64,000 bases of DNA from Kryptolebias marmoratus. Lineage: Eukaryota > Chordata > Actinopteri > Cyprinodontiformes > Rivulidae. The position numbers were made by a program, and so were the translations under genes. The DNA lies in the NCBI RefSeq assembly GCF_001649575.2, contig NC_051433.1, positions 20,837,947 to 20,901,946 of the forward strand. Reading direction: 5' to 3'. This document shows, piece after piece, positions 24,701-38,700 of this stretch (its first letter is position 1; each line of letters opens with the position of its first letter). The notes under the pieces are model-generated. The model saw only the letters and a program-made list of their open reading frames with translations, was not told the DNA's origin and ran no database searches.

Positions 24701-27700
24701 TTTTCGATGGCCAATGACGATCTTTTTAGAAATCAGAATATTCAGTGGCCAATTTATGAAGCTGATTTGTTTGTTTGTTCTTTGCTCAGAAACAGAACAG
24801 TTTAATATTCTTTTCTTTTGAAAAAATAAAAATAAAACATCTGTGTGCCCTGAAACAGATCTGATTGGTACGCTTTCTACCCTACACCAGTTTATTGAAG
24901 GCTTTGTGTAGTTCCAAATGTAAAGTTATCCATATTCTCTCTCTAAAAGTAACATTTTTATATTTAACCAGTCTAATATGTGGGGATCTGAAAGGTAAGA
25001 ATGAAGGTCCCACCATTTTCCTGGAAAATGTAACACTGTTCTTTCAAAAGTTGGTGTATTATTCTGGGTAACTTCTTCTTGGGTTTGCCAGTGTTAATTT
25101 AAAAAAGCACCCTTGTCACAGGAAGTGGGAGGAGTGTAACAACTCTGTTCTGTCCACAGATGTGCCCACGTTTTATAAGGCTTAGTATGCGCTATTGTGG
25201 TCAGTGTGGACCTTTTTTTAAAATGGCAAAAATCTGCCTAATCAATTGGCAGACTGATTAATCAATCAGCTTCTTACTTTCTTCCTTCCTTTGATAAATT
25301 TAATTCATATTTTTACTTTTGCAACTGTATTGTTTGGATTTACTGCTCCTCAGCAACATTTTGTGTTCTTAGCTCTTGATCCTGTTTTGCAGCATTTGAT
25401 GCCGTGTTTATGTTTCTGCAACAACCTCCACACACTTGATCTTCTTTCATCATCCTTCGGACCACCAGTAGGCAGGCGGATCGCAACCAAATGAACAACT
25501 CTAATGCATCTGTTTCCTTATTGCTGTTTTCCTGCTTCGTAAATGGCAAACCTAACTTCAAGTCCCATAGAAAATGATCTCAGTGATTATTTGTCATAGC
25601 CACTTTCGTTTTGTCTAACAGTCTCATTATTGTTCCTTTTTTAGAGAATTGGTTTGCTAAAGATGATGCAGAATGTATTACAAATGGTAATTCAACCAAA
25701 GATGAAGGCAAATAAGTGCTCAGAATTGAATTTATTAGTCTTCTGTGATGAGAAATTCTTCTGGGTACAGGCGTTGACACTGGGTGGCAGTGTTGCACCG
25801 TGGTTAAGTCGCACCTTCACCACGTTCATACCCATCGAAAATATTAATAGGAGCTGCGCAGAATTCTTTAGAAAGGCTTATTCAGTGCATTTGATTTTGC
25901 TCATGTACAGACATGGAGGTTTATCTCTTCGCTTTGTGTTGAACTTTGAGAGATTGTTCATCACCCTGCAGAAAAAGTGATGCAATGAAGGTCAACATTA
26001 AGTTGAGAAGTGAATCAAATCAGGAGTAAACAGAATATCTTTTTGTGGATAGAGCAAAATCCTTTCTCTTACACTACTTGTATATCATATGCACACGTTC
26101 TTACTCGAGATTTTTTTTCTTTGGTTGTGTGTCAGACTGTGGAAATGACTGGAGGTACAAGTGGCCATCTAAAACCATTCTTCAAACAGCTGTTGGTGGA
26201 TCCTTTTCTCCCCCTATGGCCAAAGCCTTCTGCCGAAGCCCTGATGCTACTAAATGAGAAGAAACAACAGAGGGGAGGGGGAAGCACGCATTTCATTTCA
26301 TCACTCTTTTCGTTCCTCTCCACTAGACATTGCAGTGGCGAGGGTGGCACCAGCAGACGGGCATCTGCACGTCTCAGGGGGAGGGCAGCTCACCAATCGC
26401 TCTGTAAGATTGCTTGCCGTTAGCTGGTGTTTCCACTCGGATGCAGGATAAATGGGAAATCAAGTCACCAGGTGGGCAGCTGTGCCTGCCTGTCTGCCTT
26501 TTGGAGGCATAAATATTCATGTTTATCTTCACTAGCTGTTGGCAGTCCATATTTTTGTTGACATATGGCGGATGGGTTGGAACTTGAGCGGAGAGTGTGG
26601 TTACTGAGGTGTGCGCCCATGTCTAAATCTATCAGTGTGTTTGACAGAAGCATGTTCTTTGGACACAGATACACAGTCTGCCCGGTGACCTCTTGCAGAC
26701 ATGACAACCACTGCACCTGTGTCATGTCGGCTGTGTGTAACTGTTTGTTAATTGGCTGAGTTGCACACACTGATAATCCTACCAATTACATGTAACTGCA
26801 CTCCTCATAGCACATCGTGCTGTTTTATCATGCTCAGCAAAAAGGCACAGAAAATGGTGTCTTGTCTCAAACGCTAACTCTCATTTACTTGTAAACGAAC
26901 ATCGGAAGCAAGCTCTAAAAATATCCTTTTCCTGTCGACTTCTTCCAGGTGGCGTGTTTGATCCGAGTGCCCACAGAAGTGGTCAAACAGAGAACTCAAG
27001 CCTCTCCCTCGTCTTCCACCTACAACATGCTGCTGGCCACACTTAAAGAAGAGGTATCTGACAACCAAAGGGTTCCTAAATGATAATGTCTGTCCAGTCA
27101 TTCTTTTTGGTTAGTTTGTTCATCAGAACTTTGGTGTTATTGCTGCACTCACCAAAGTAAAAGTTGAAAAGAGGTTCATTAGATTGTTTTTTAGACAATT
27201 GTCTTGCCAGACTTAGATGCTTCTATTTCAATATCAGAAAGACGTGGGCTAATAAGGCTTAAATAAAGCAATGAAGAAAAGACCCTCTTCACACTGGATA
27301 ATGACTACCCTATGATGTTAAATATCAGCCAGAACAGCAATTGTGTGATAGAGCACGATAGGTCCACAATGGTTTTGAGGATACACAACGCTTTTTGTAG
27401 TGAGGTCGAGGTGGTTTTTCATCACAGGGACAGCGGTGGCAGTCCTGCATGCACCGGCATGGCTTGGTTGTCCTGAATTTGAAGCAGGACTGGTCACGCT
27501 GGCGTCACGCTTAGGCCACGACGCTATCATGCCATTATTAAAGAAAAAATAGATTTACTGATTGGTCGTCTAGGATGTCCTCATTAGGAGGTAACAGAAC
27601 TGTCACATTGTCTGTTCACATTGTGCCACCAGCCCATATTGCTCTCAAAGTGATGCAACTTTCTAGTTACGATGAGACAGGTGGCCTTGTTATATCTTAC

Positions 27701-30700
27701 CGATAAGCTTCGTTCAATAAGGCTCTCTCTGACATTCTTATGTCAGACAGATTCTGCCGCTCGGAATAGTCTTATCCTTGGTATTTTCTATTAGACAATT
27801 TTATTTGCAATAAATGGATAAAAATCAAAAACAGAGTCTTCCTGTCTCCCCTACCAGTCCTGCCACGACAGCCTTCAGCGTTGTGCTAGCGTGGCACGAC
27901 CTGCTAGCACTGACCTGCATCCTTGTGGCATAATCGTGGAGTATACATTGTAGGATCTTTCTAGGAAAAGGAAGGTCCAGCCACTTTGGTAAAAACTTTT
28001 AGGATTTACTCTGTCCTGAGTTAGTGAGATTCCACACCAATAGATCTTCGTGGGAACATGCTTCTGATGTACTGAGGGTTGCAGGAAAGGAAAACAACAG
28101 GAAAGAAACCTGTTTGGCGAGTACTAAGAGTGCAATACCATCATGATTGCCTTCACACTGAAGGAGGTTTTTTGAGATTTGCGGCGATCCAGCCACGTCC
28201 TGATAGGTTGTATACTGTAGGTCGTGGAGAGCCTCGTAGGATCGTCATCCTGTGTCAAGGGGGCCTGACTTCTTTCAAGCTCTCAGCAGACACTTTGATT
28301 TGCAAATTCAATAGGCAATAACCCCGAACTATGAAAATAAGAACTTGCCAGATGGGTAGAGCTTTATTTTCCACACAGTCATTTGTAATTATGACATACA
28401 GATTAGCCACACTGTTAAAGCTACTGACAGGTAAAGTGTATGCAACTTATTTTCTTGTCAGCACTGCAATGTTCTGCCAAGAAAACCTGCTTCCTGACAT
28501 TTCTGTGGATGTTACTTTGACACACCGCTCACTCAAAACATCGCAGCAGATCCTTCATTGCCGTGGCACTCCCCAGTGACCCCCACGACACGGTTAAACA
28601 CACCTTGGAAACACATTGAGGAGCACAAAGAAAGGCCATGCGGTCGACTTAGCTTTTAACTCCTCAGCTACCAAGCCGATGATGTATCTGTAAAATGAAC
28701 TAAAGTAAAGCAGATCCACCGAGGCCCCACTCGGCAGCCCCCAGGGTCCGTCACAAATAAAACAGAAGGTGACGTGTCCATCTCCTGACAGGTCAGAGCT
28801 GTCTGCATCAGGAGAACTCACAGTGGTTTTACTGTATGAAATAATTCTTGATATTTCCTTTAAGCTGAATCATGCTGCATAAGTCAAATGTGTGTGTATG
28901 TGTGTTTATTTTCTCTATGCAGGGTGTTCGAGGCCTCTACAGAGGATATTGCAGCACAGTTTTCAGAGAGGTATTCACTTTTTAATGTTTTTTTGTCTGT
29001 AATCCACTAATGATTGATTAAAACTAAACACTACTGTATTAATGTAGATCCCATCTGTCTTTGGGAAAGTCTAGTTTTAGGTATTTTTAAAGTTGAAATT
29101 AATTTTATGCTAAAGATGATTGTTCAGCCACTTGAAAGCTGTGCAGTGACTTTTTTTTTTAATTATAGGATGTAAATTAAGTCTTTCTGCTCTTGTGACT
29201 AAAGTCATTTTAATTTCTCTTGGGCTGTATTGAAGTTGGAGGTATTGATTTGCAATTTTTGCCCCTTATTTTCATCCCAGTCAATTACGTTTTCAAGCCT
29301 GCGCTCGCTTCTTTCAGAGGAGCATCTGACAAAGGAATAATGCAATTAGCTGTTATAAATGCGCAACAAAAGAAGGATAAATGAGCGCCTAGCCCAGCTC
29401 CCTTAATGGCTGCTCACCTTTTTCTAATAAAAAACCTCCTGTAGCTCTTTGAGTCATGATGCTCGGTTTAATTGCGGCTGATAAAACAAAACAATTGTTG
29501 CGAACACTACGTCTGTGTGTGAGATTTGTCTCCTCGCCTGCCAAGTTTCAATAGAACTGGAAAAGAAGTAGAAGAAGGTGACACTTGTCTTTTTTTTTTT
29601 TGTCGGAGGGGAGTTGGTTGGGGGTGTAATCTAGTCCCCTCTGCTGTGCTAGCCTGTACTTATTTTCTGCCTCACTAAACTGATGTTATTCACGCAAATT
29701 CCATCTGGACAGCCGAGGAAGGGGGGGGGGGGGGGAAAAAAAAAGGACAACAAGACACTGTGATTTCTCGTAGGGGCTCTGAATAAATGAATACATTTGG
29801 AGGCTGGCGCACGGCCTGTGTGCATACTAACACTGGCAGATGAAACGCAACGGTGGCGGCAGGGATTTGGGGCACGAGAACAGCAAAGGATGCTTGGTAG
29901 TGATTGGCTTTGACGTGTGTCAGGAAGGTAATTCATTTTCTCTGGGCCTCCTCTGCTATCGGCCCATCTCTTTTGCCAAAAAAAAAAAAAAAACCCTGTC
30001 AGGATAAGTTTGTTCACGTGGTACGGTGCGCCCTCCCCCCTTGCTAGCCCACTAATTGGACTCTTGCTATGCTATATATTCATTAGAAAACCTTCAGAAG
30101 ACTTGTTTGATATCACGTTAGCTGAAGATGGATAAGTATTCATTTATGTCTAATTTGAAAGTGTGATTGGCTCTTATTGCAGCCGTCCTGCATGTGCCTG
30201 TACCTGCAGGAGGTTTTAGTGGCTGCAGCTAATTTTACTCAGCGTAGCCCATCGAGGCCCTAAGTTTTATTAAAAACTATCGACTAATAGGCATTCGGTT
30301 CTTTTTGCGTTTGCACCGCATTAATCTTCATTGTGGTGTGCGCTTTCCTTAAAAAGAAACTGTCGAGCTCTCTGCTGAGTCGGCATCTTTTGCGTTCCAG
30401 CTGAATAGAGCATGAAATCAATGAGATTCAGATTGGGGTGAATAAATTTGTGCTGTGGAAAATGACTTTACTTTCCTCTGAAAACAAGGACCTATTAAAT
30501 CAACATCAGTAAGGCTTTCAGAGAGCACTTTTTTTTTTTTTCCTTTTCCGAGATCTCACATACGAGTTTTTGATGTTGCCTGGGTGTTAATTTGTTTTTA
30601 TTGTGTTAAAACACACTGGGTAATATTCCGCGTCTAATTACATTTCATTGTCATGTGGTGTTTGTCAATTTGTCAGGATTCCCCAAGCTTCTGCTCCCAA

Positions 30701-32726
30701 TCGCACCGTCTTCCACCACTAGATGGCATGCTAAGATTAGCGCCGATCAGTACGCTCTCCTCCCCCTTTCCTTCTCTCTGCTTCTCTGTCATTACAGCTA
30801 CCGATCCAGCTTTATGACATTTATAAAGTTACTGAGTTTTATATTGCCAAGCCCTTTACTTTTTTTCTGATTTAAAGCACCGAGAGATGGTCTCAAATTT
30901 GATGTGAAATGCTACGGTTTGAGTTTGATTAATGATCCTGGGATGGATTGTTGGCTAGTAATTTAGTAATGTGGTGTGTGAGAGCTGTGGAGTGACAGGT
31001 GTAAGTGAAGCTCGCACTCCTGGAGTAATGTCTGACTATAAGATACAGCCTTTTTACATATACAGACTACACTGTATCATGTGCATACAGTGCTATCCAG
31101 AAAAAAAGATTGATCCTTTTCTCCCCCCCAAATATTTAACTTGAGAAGCAGATGTGAATGAAACTGAGCCAGCTAAGGGTGAGGAAAGCCATCTGTTTGG
31201 ATGGCTTCCCATCTCATATATAGTTTTTTTTTTTTTTAATACAGCCTTGAATAGCTCCACCCAAACAGCTGGGACCTTGGATCCTGCAGTACAGAATATG
31301 GCTTATGAAACACCTCCCCATCAAGGCTCCTCCCCAACGCACCTCTGATACGTCTGCATTCATCTTCTCTGCAGTCTCCGTATTAGAGGACTTACCTTGC
31401 TAACACCCACTTAACTGGCTGACGACTCCACTACGCTCTCCACAACCTTTTAGGATGTGTCTGGGTCACAACAAATTCGCCTTCTGCTCTCACACCATGT
31501 TTTGTCAGGAGCACATTCCCACATTACTACTGCCACGTATGCCCACGTTCGCACCACGCCCCGTGGCACAACACTCTCAGACCAGGATGGAGCTTTTAAA
31601 TCACATCAAGCTAAAACGACAGTGCCACTAAGGGTATCATATCAGGACGAGGTTGTTTCCATGTCCTTGTTAGGATCGTAGCCAAAAGCAAGGTCGGTCG
31701 ACCAAACCACGATAATGCATACAGTTCTCACATCACGGATATTCTACTATCATGACCTCGCTACAGAAGTTGTGCGCATGCCCGAAAAACCCCCAAGACC
31801 TTATCACTAGCTATCATGCTCAATCACGTGTAATGATGAAGCTACTTTGATTTTAGTATGCCCTTGAATACCTCGCCAAGACCGTGCCAAGACCATCAAG
31901 GGTCTGGCAGATTTTTTTTTTTTAACATCATAGTTGGGTTGTCATGTAGTGTAAATGGGCCCTAATGCAGGTCTTATTAACCCATGCCAGAATGGCATCC
32001 ATCCAGTTCCAAAGAAATCTGTAGCCAATGTTTGTTTTAGAACCTGTTTTGGGTAATTGATTTTAAAGGATGCCATGATTTGATCTAATCCACAATTAGC
32101 TTACAAGTCTCAGCGTACGCCAGGTACCTAACACATTCTGTTGTTCTCATACTTTTAATCCTTACAGGGGGTCTCTGACCCCCTGTGGCTTTTGTTTAGC
32201 AGTTTTAAAGGGTGGAACTGTGTGTTGTTATGTGCAATCACAACTGAACGCTGATGGTTAAATTGTTGTGGTGTGTTCCCTGAGTTAAGATTACTCCCAG
32301 AACAGTGAGAGGGTTTCTGCAAGCAGAGGCAATCCCCAGATGACCTCTGTTTTTTTTTGGGGTTTTTTGGAAAGTATCCACCTTTCACTGTCTTTGATGC
32401 AGGTTCAACAGGCAGAGGTGAGGTGAATCACTCTAATATCCTGTATCTGTCTTCACTGATCCGTTTATACGCCCCCATATGATGAAGTCAGAGCATAGAG
32501 AAGAAACAGCAAAAGGGCAGAGACCGAAAAGTTTATTTTTCTGTAAATGTAGGATTTGTTCGACACATGTAAAGGAGCCGAGGCTTCTTTTAGCTTTGAA
32601 TATGAGTTTAGAATCTCTTAAGAAAAGCTGCTGGTAGTTTCCAGACTGATTGCAACATAGTGAAACAAAACCTAATACAGCAGGGCTAGATAACATGGAA
32701 AAGTGAGAAAGAAAATATAATCACTT

Positions 32727-32777
<51 letters not shown>

Positions 32778-35700
32778 GTCTTCTCAGAAGAAGTTGAGGG
32801 TTTGGAGGCATCTATAATAAACAATATAGTTTCTTTGTTTATTTGAGCCAAATAAATTTTCTGTTTTGTTTGATAAATTTATGCTTCATTCATCAATTGA
32901 CATCACTCCAAAAACCACATTACGATGGTTAAGCTAATATTGTCAAATCTGTCTGAAAAATACAATATTTATCTATCACTGACGTGTAGCCAATGTAGGG
33001 ATTACTCACACCGCAGCTACTGGTGCTGCTTTATGTGTTTACTTTTGACTCAATCAGTAGCTTGAGAGAAAAAAAAAACTTGTTGACCTTTATTGGTTTG
33101 ATCCTTGACATGGCTTGACCTATAGTGTGTGTGTGCATGTGTTTGTGTTAAATCGGGAAACCATATAAGAGTCGGTCTCAACTTTTTTGGTGTTTTTGAT
33201 TTCTTGGCTGGTGTATGAAATGATTAAAACATATTTTTACAACACTTTACAACAAAAAAACTGTAACTAAACACATGAATTAGCACAAGGTTAAAGAAAA
33301 CCCTCTTATTCAGCTACAGACTAATTATCTGCCTTATGTTTTCACAATTTTTTTTAACAACTTTTAGGAGATTTCATACGTCATATTCCATCTAAAATAC
33401 ATATATACTAAATGACAATAATAGATTAGGTTAGGCGCCAAGACAGAGTGTTATAAACGAATTGTTGAAGACTGTATTAGGGTATATCTCAGGAGGGGTA
33501 AGACGCATACGGTGGATGCAGAATGTGTGTGTTGCTGTCAAGACCTCTTGATTCACTAATGGAGGTGACCTGAAGTGGTTTGATTTCAGCATGAGCCACT
33601 GTGGCATCTGTGTGTCCCTCACACAGGGCATCTGAACAATACAACCACTTTGTACTCTTGCAAAACCAAACTCCATCAACTGCTCATAATCCATAATCCT
33701 TATGTGTTTACGAGGACTCTGGTGATCGTCAATCGCTGTTTTGACCGACTGTCAGTTGATCTGGCAACTGCCTGCACTCCAGTCGCTCCAGTCGTGACGC
33801 CACTACCCATCCCTTCTTGTGCCCTTTCTAGACTTTTAGCTCCTTGCAAATCTAATCAGCTAAATACCCATCACTGGTTTGCATGTGCACCAAATTTCAT
33901 GCAAATCAAACCATTCCTTCTGGGTGCTTTTCTTTGTCAGTGAGTGTAGTTTATTGCTTTACTTTGATAAAGTAAAAACTCTGACAGTTCCTTTTACATT
34001 TTGTAACAGAAACTATTGAGACCTTGTCTAGTTTCATTCAGGTTATGGGAAAGCGTTGGCTTTTATGCCATATATTTTAGCACAAAGTGCTACTAATTTA
34101 TTTATTTAAAGTACTTGTAAATTGTAATCAAAAGTCAAATTAAAAGGAATAAATTGCACTGTGTGACTGTGACAAATGGAGGGCAAACCCAGTAGTCGAC
34201 TGTTCTCAGCTTGATGTTGAGAGTTGGAAGCCTTCTTTCCTCATCATTTACCTTCTTGGAGTATAAATGATCCCCTTTAATACTTCCACCATCTGAGTTG
34301 TTTTCAGGTCAGGCTGACCCTTGTCAGAATAGTGATGACCCTCTTAAGCTACCACTTCATCACTGGATGAATTCTGTCGCTTCATCACAGATGTCATCCC
34401 AGGGATGAATGGCTCTACTCCCACTGCCCCCGTGGATGACAAATAAACATGTTTCTCCTCACAGCGCCTGCCATTCGCATCAGTAGAGTTGTGTGAATGC
34501 AATTATGTCTTAACATTTCTCTTCTTCTGTGCTTCATCATACCTCCACGTTGGCATCTGTCTAGTCTGGCGTATCACTGGCCAATCCCCCATGGAGGTGC
34601 AGATTTGGCAACAGGACATCTGCGGCAAACTAAACCTCAGTAACCTTTCTTTGGATCAACATGTGGTCATGTTGATGGGTTCTGCAGTTGGAGAGGCTTA
34701 AGGAGTTAGCTGCCATGCTGTCAGCCCCCCACCCTCACCCTCACCCTCACATATGCTTTTTGCTCAGTGCAGACTTGGCCAGAGGGACAGTTAAAGGGTT
34801 TCTGTGATTTCCTGTTCAGTATAATGCATTGGAAGCAAATACCTCTGAGAGCCATGGATCACACGGTTATGTTAAGGATGTTTGTCCCCATTGAACACTT
34901 CAGTGCACTCAGAAATCCATCACAGCGGCTATATTTCAGGGATTCTCAGTACATTTCTGCGTTTTAGGAGTCTTATTACCAGTGATTCTCGTTAGATATT
35001 TTTCCATGAAAAAGACACAGTTGTTTTTGACAGCTTAAGTTGATTTTATGTTTCCACTCTGCTGTACATATGTTTGTCTCTGTGTATGCGCTGCCTTGTT
35101 AGTTTGTGTGACTTTTTTGGTTCTTCAGGGGTATGTTTGCGTCCCATAACTTTATGCATGTTTGTCTAAATCCAAGCTGAAAACCTTTTGGTGTCCCACA
35201 TGTTTCTAGTAACAAACAGGCTTCCAGTTAAGTAACATTGTTTGCGTTTGTGTTTGTGTTTGTGCATGTGGTAGGTCTGGAACAGATGCAGTAGGAATAA
35301 CTTTTTTTATGTGGATAAAAAGGGTGTTATTAGCATGATTATGTGTTGGCATTTACAAATGATGAATTAGTCCCCAGACAGTCTTATTTGTAAAGCAGAT
35401 GTAGTTTGATTTGGACACTGTTTCCTCTGGAGGTAAGTAGGTATAAAAGTGACATGGTAGCATAAAACGTAATTGCCTAATTAGTGCAATACATATCCTC
35501 TTTAATGATGTGACATGAGTTAAAACTACAGTCAGATTTAATAACTAACAGTAAAAAAGGTTATTTTAAGTTTATTATCCTGAAGGGAAAATGAGAGAAT
35601 AAGAGCTAAGGGAGTGGATGGAAGATAAATCATTGCCTTGCCACAGCCATATGACGTTAGAGACACCCCATAATTAGAGGTTAACCTCACTTCTTTTTAC

Positions 35701-38700
35701 AGACACCCTTTCTGTGTCATGAAAACCAGCAAACCTTTCTGTTGCATGAGCGTTCTTCTCTGTGACAGTCAGGTGAAGCTCTCCAGAGGCGGCACCTGCT
35801 ACCCCCAGTCCGTCAGCCATATATTGGCCCATTTTTTCCCAAACCGCCGTCATCATCTTGCTACCAGCGGTGCTTATGACCCAGAGCATCTGGAACAAAG
35901 CACCTGAGTGTCAAAGGTCATACCATGATGTCACTGCTTAATGTTCACTGAGAACAGAGAATAAAACGTGCCACTTACACGACAGCCCTTTACCTCACCA
36001 ACCCTCAGCAGAGGTTAGGTTAGTTCAAAAAAATGTAGAATTCAATACTTATGATACCCTGAAACTATTCTTTACTAGAACCAATCAACTCATTTTATGT
36101 ATTATTAAAATGTGGGTGCAAATTGGAAAAAATAAAATCTTACTTTTTAAATCAGCATTACAATCAGCAATGAGAATAGCTTTCCAAAAAAAACAAAAAA
36201 ACACTGTCTATCAAATTCATCAGGTAAAATATTAATTGTAGTTGTTTTAATCAGCTTTGAAGGGTAAAATCTTTACTGAAGTAACAGACTTTATTCATTT
36301 TCATTCATGATATGTTTGATAATTGTTCTTTTAAATCATTACACTGGTTATGCACGTATCATGTATACAGCCTTACATATAATCAATATTATTTTCATTA
36401 AAAAACTTAGGTAGTTAGGGGACCGAGCTAGTACTTTTTTTACACAAAGATGGCAAGAAAGGCAGAAGTATTAGACACATTGACATAAATATAAATGGGC
36501 TAAGTGACTCCATTTGCTTCCGTTGTCCAAAATGGAAGCTAAAATGTCTGGTTTACGGGTGCTGTTCATGTTGTGTTTTTGGAGTGAGAGTTTGTGCGTT
36601 ACAGTGGTGAGACCATCAATACAACAGTCCCACCGACACACCCTCCCAGCTCGCTTACAGGCTGATCCATTGTTTGTCCTTGAGTTACATGACACTTTTT
36701 TAAAAGCCTCAAATATTAAAAACAAAATGTTTTTTTAAGTACATATTTCAACATACATCTGCAAGATTAAAAACTACGTGATTAAAAAAAAAAAATCAAC
36801 ATCTGAAAAAAATAATCTTAAATCTTGTACTGGAGCCAGCCAGTAGAGGGTGCTCATTCTTTGTTTCTTCAACTTCTGTCTTCTGTTCCTGTGTCTAGAT
36901 CAGTCAAATTTTGAATTGAATGATTATCATGAATTCTGTGTTAGTTTTGCAAGACAAGCTTTTTTTTCCCCTACAAGCTATGAAACTGACAAACCCAAAG
37001 AATAAACACTGATGTATTGATCAGGTTCTATATGTGGTCTGGTTTCATTGTGTCATCTTTTTCTGTGCACGTTTTTAGGCAACAGCTGCGTTACTGCTAG
37101 TATATACTTATTTAAATTATAGAGAATAATCTTTTGGTCCAGCTGTTATTTTGCGCTTAATTGAGTTTCCAGGTTAGATCATATAGAACATGTGTGTTAA
37201 TGAGAAACAAGAAATGTATATTATGATGGGCCTGCATGCTGTGACTGTCTAGCTGGAATGACTCTGTTCTGTGTTTTATAGCTGAGGTTGGTCCAAAAGA
37301 ACATGGTGTTTTTGTGTGTGTAACTCTACCCTGCTGTTTTCTGAAAGCACACTTCTGCCATCCTGGAGATTTAAAGACAACTTTAGAATTTGATCAAAAG
37401 GAGAGCAGTCTGAGTTTGATTGTGGTGTTTTTAGGTGGAAAAAGGGATTTCTGTGTGCGTCAAACCCTAACTTGATGTATAAATTAGGGCTGAGCGATAT
37501 TAGAACAACCGGCGATATTGTCATTTAATATTGGGATGACATTGCCAGTTGGAAAAACTCCCACATTGTCCTCACTCCTCATTTTATCTTTTGGCATCAA
37601 GGGCAACAGTTATGCGCTCACTGATTTTACGATGATACATTTTTTAATGTATTGTGCAGCCCTAGTGGAACACCAAATGTTTTGATGTTAGAGGCTTATA
37701 GTGCCCTCATGCACCGTCCTGTTTTGTGCCTCAGCCCTCACTACCAGCATATATTTTTTTTGCCCGTTCATCCCTGTCTCCCTCCCAGCTTCAGACAGAT
37801 CAGGCAGCCATACATCTCTCTTGCTGTCAACAGCTAATTGGTTGACCCTCGGGGCATCCTGTATCACAACACATCACCATTCACTAGCGAATTCGCACTT
37901 TGCCATTAATGTCATCTATCATCGACTGCAAATGTTCAGACTGTCACGTTTTTGACTAACTGCAGGGATAAGTGTTTCACAGGGTGTGTAAAACAACCAG
38001 TTTAAATATTTTATTGAGAGTATTTACCCAGTATTCAAAAATGTAATGTGAGGTTCTTGCCATAGCACTGATAGGGCATCTTTAAATGCCTCCATCCATT
38101 GTGGCAAGTCCTAAAACCACACGTCGTTGTGATAAAGCTAATTAAAGCTAATCACTGGTCATCCATCTAAGTGTGGGCGTTTCCCCATTGGCTGTTGTTC
38201 TTTTACCTCCTCTCGACTAATTCCAGAGAATATAGACCCAAGCAGTCCGTAAATCCATCCAGTGAAAAGTTGACCTGATTTAAGTTGTGGAAAGCACAGA
38301 CTTTTACAACCTTGATGAGATCTGAAATGATCCGAGTTTCATCTGAACTTCAGAAATCGAATTCATATGAAGGTCCTCAGTCATCCAGGGCACGGGAATC
38401 CGAGTAGATTTAAACAAAGACCACTGGTCCTTTTGTTATTTCTTGAAGAGGTTTTGCTTCTCATCTGATAAGCTCACTTATTTCAGGTTAAAAGGTGTAA
38501 AGTTCCAGACTTTGAAACTGCATTGAGTTGCTCTGTTATTGTGAGGTGAACTCCCATTTTAGTCTGAACTGAGAAATCTCTTCAGATGCAAAACATCTTG
38601 TTAAAAAGAAAGAAGTTGTTCAGTTGCCTTTGGGTAAACCTTCTTAAAAATTTGTAGAAGTTGCAGTCAGAAGTTGCAATCAGTAGCAGCTACAAATATC

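Noticed and set aside
36514..36738. A 74-codon frame with a hydrophobic start resembling a signal peptide
   Set aside because: It lies in sequence resembling a dispersed fish repeat (AAAATGGAAGCTAAAATG) and has no known homologue.
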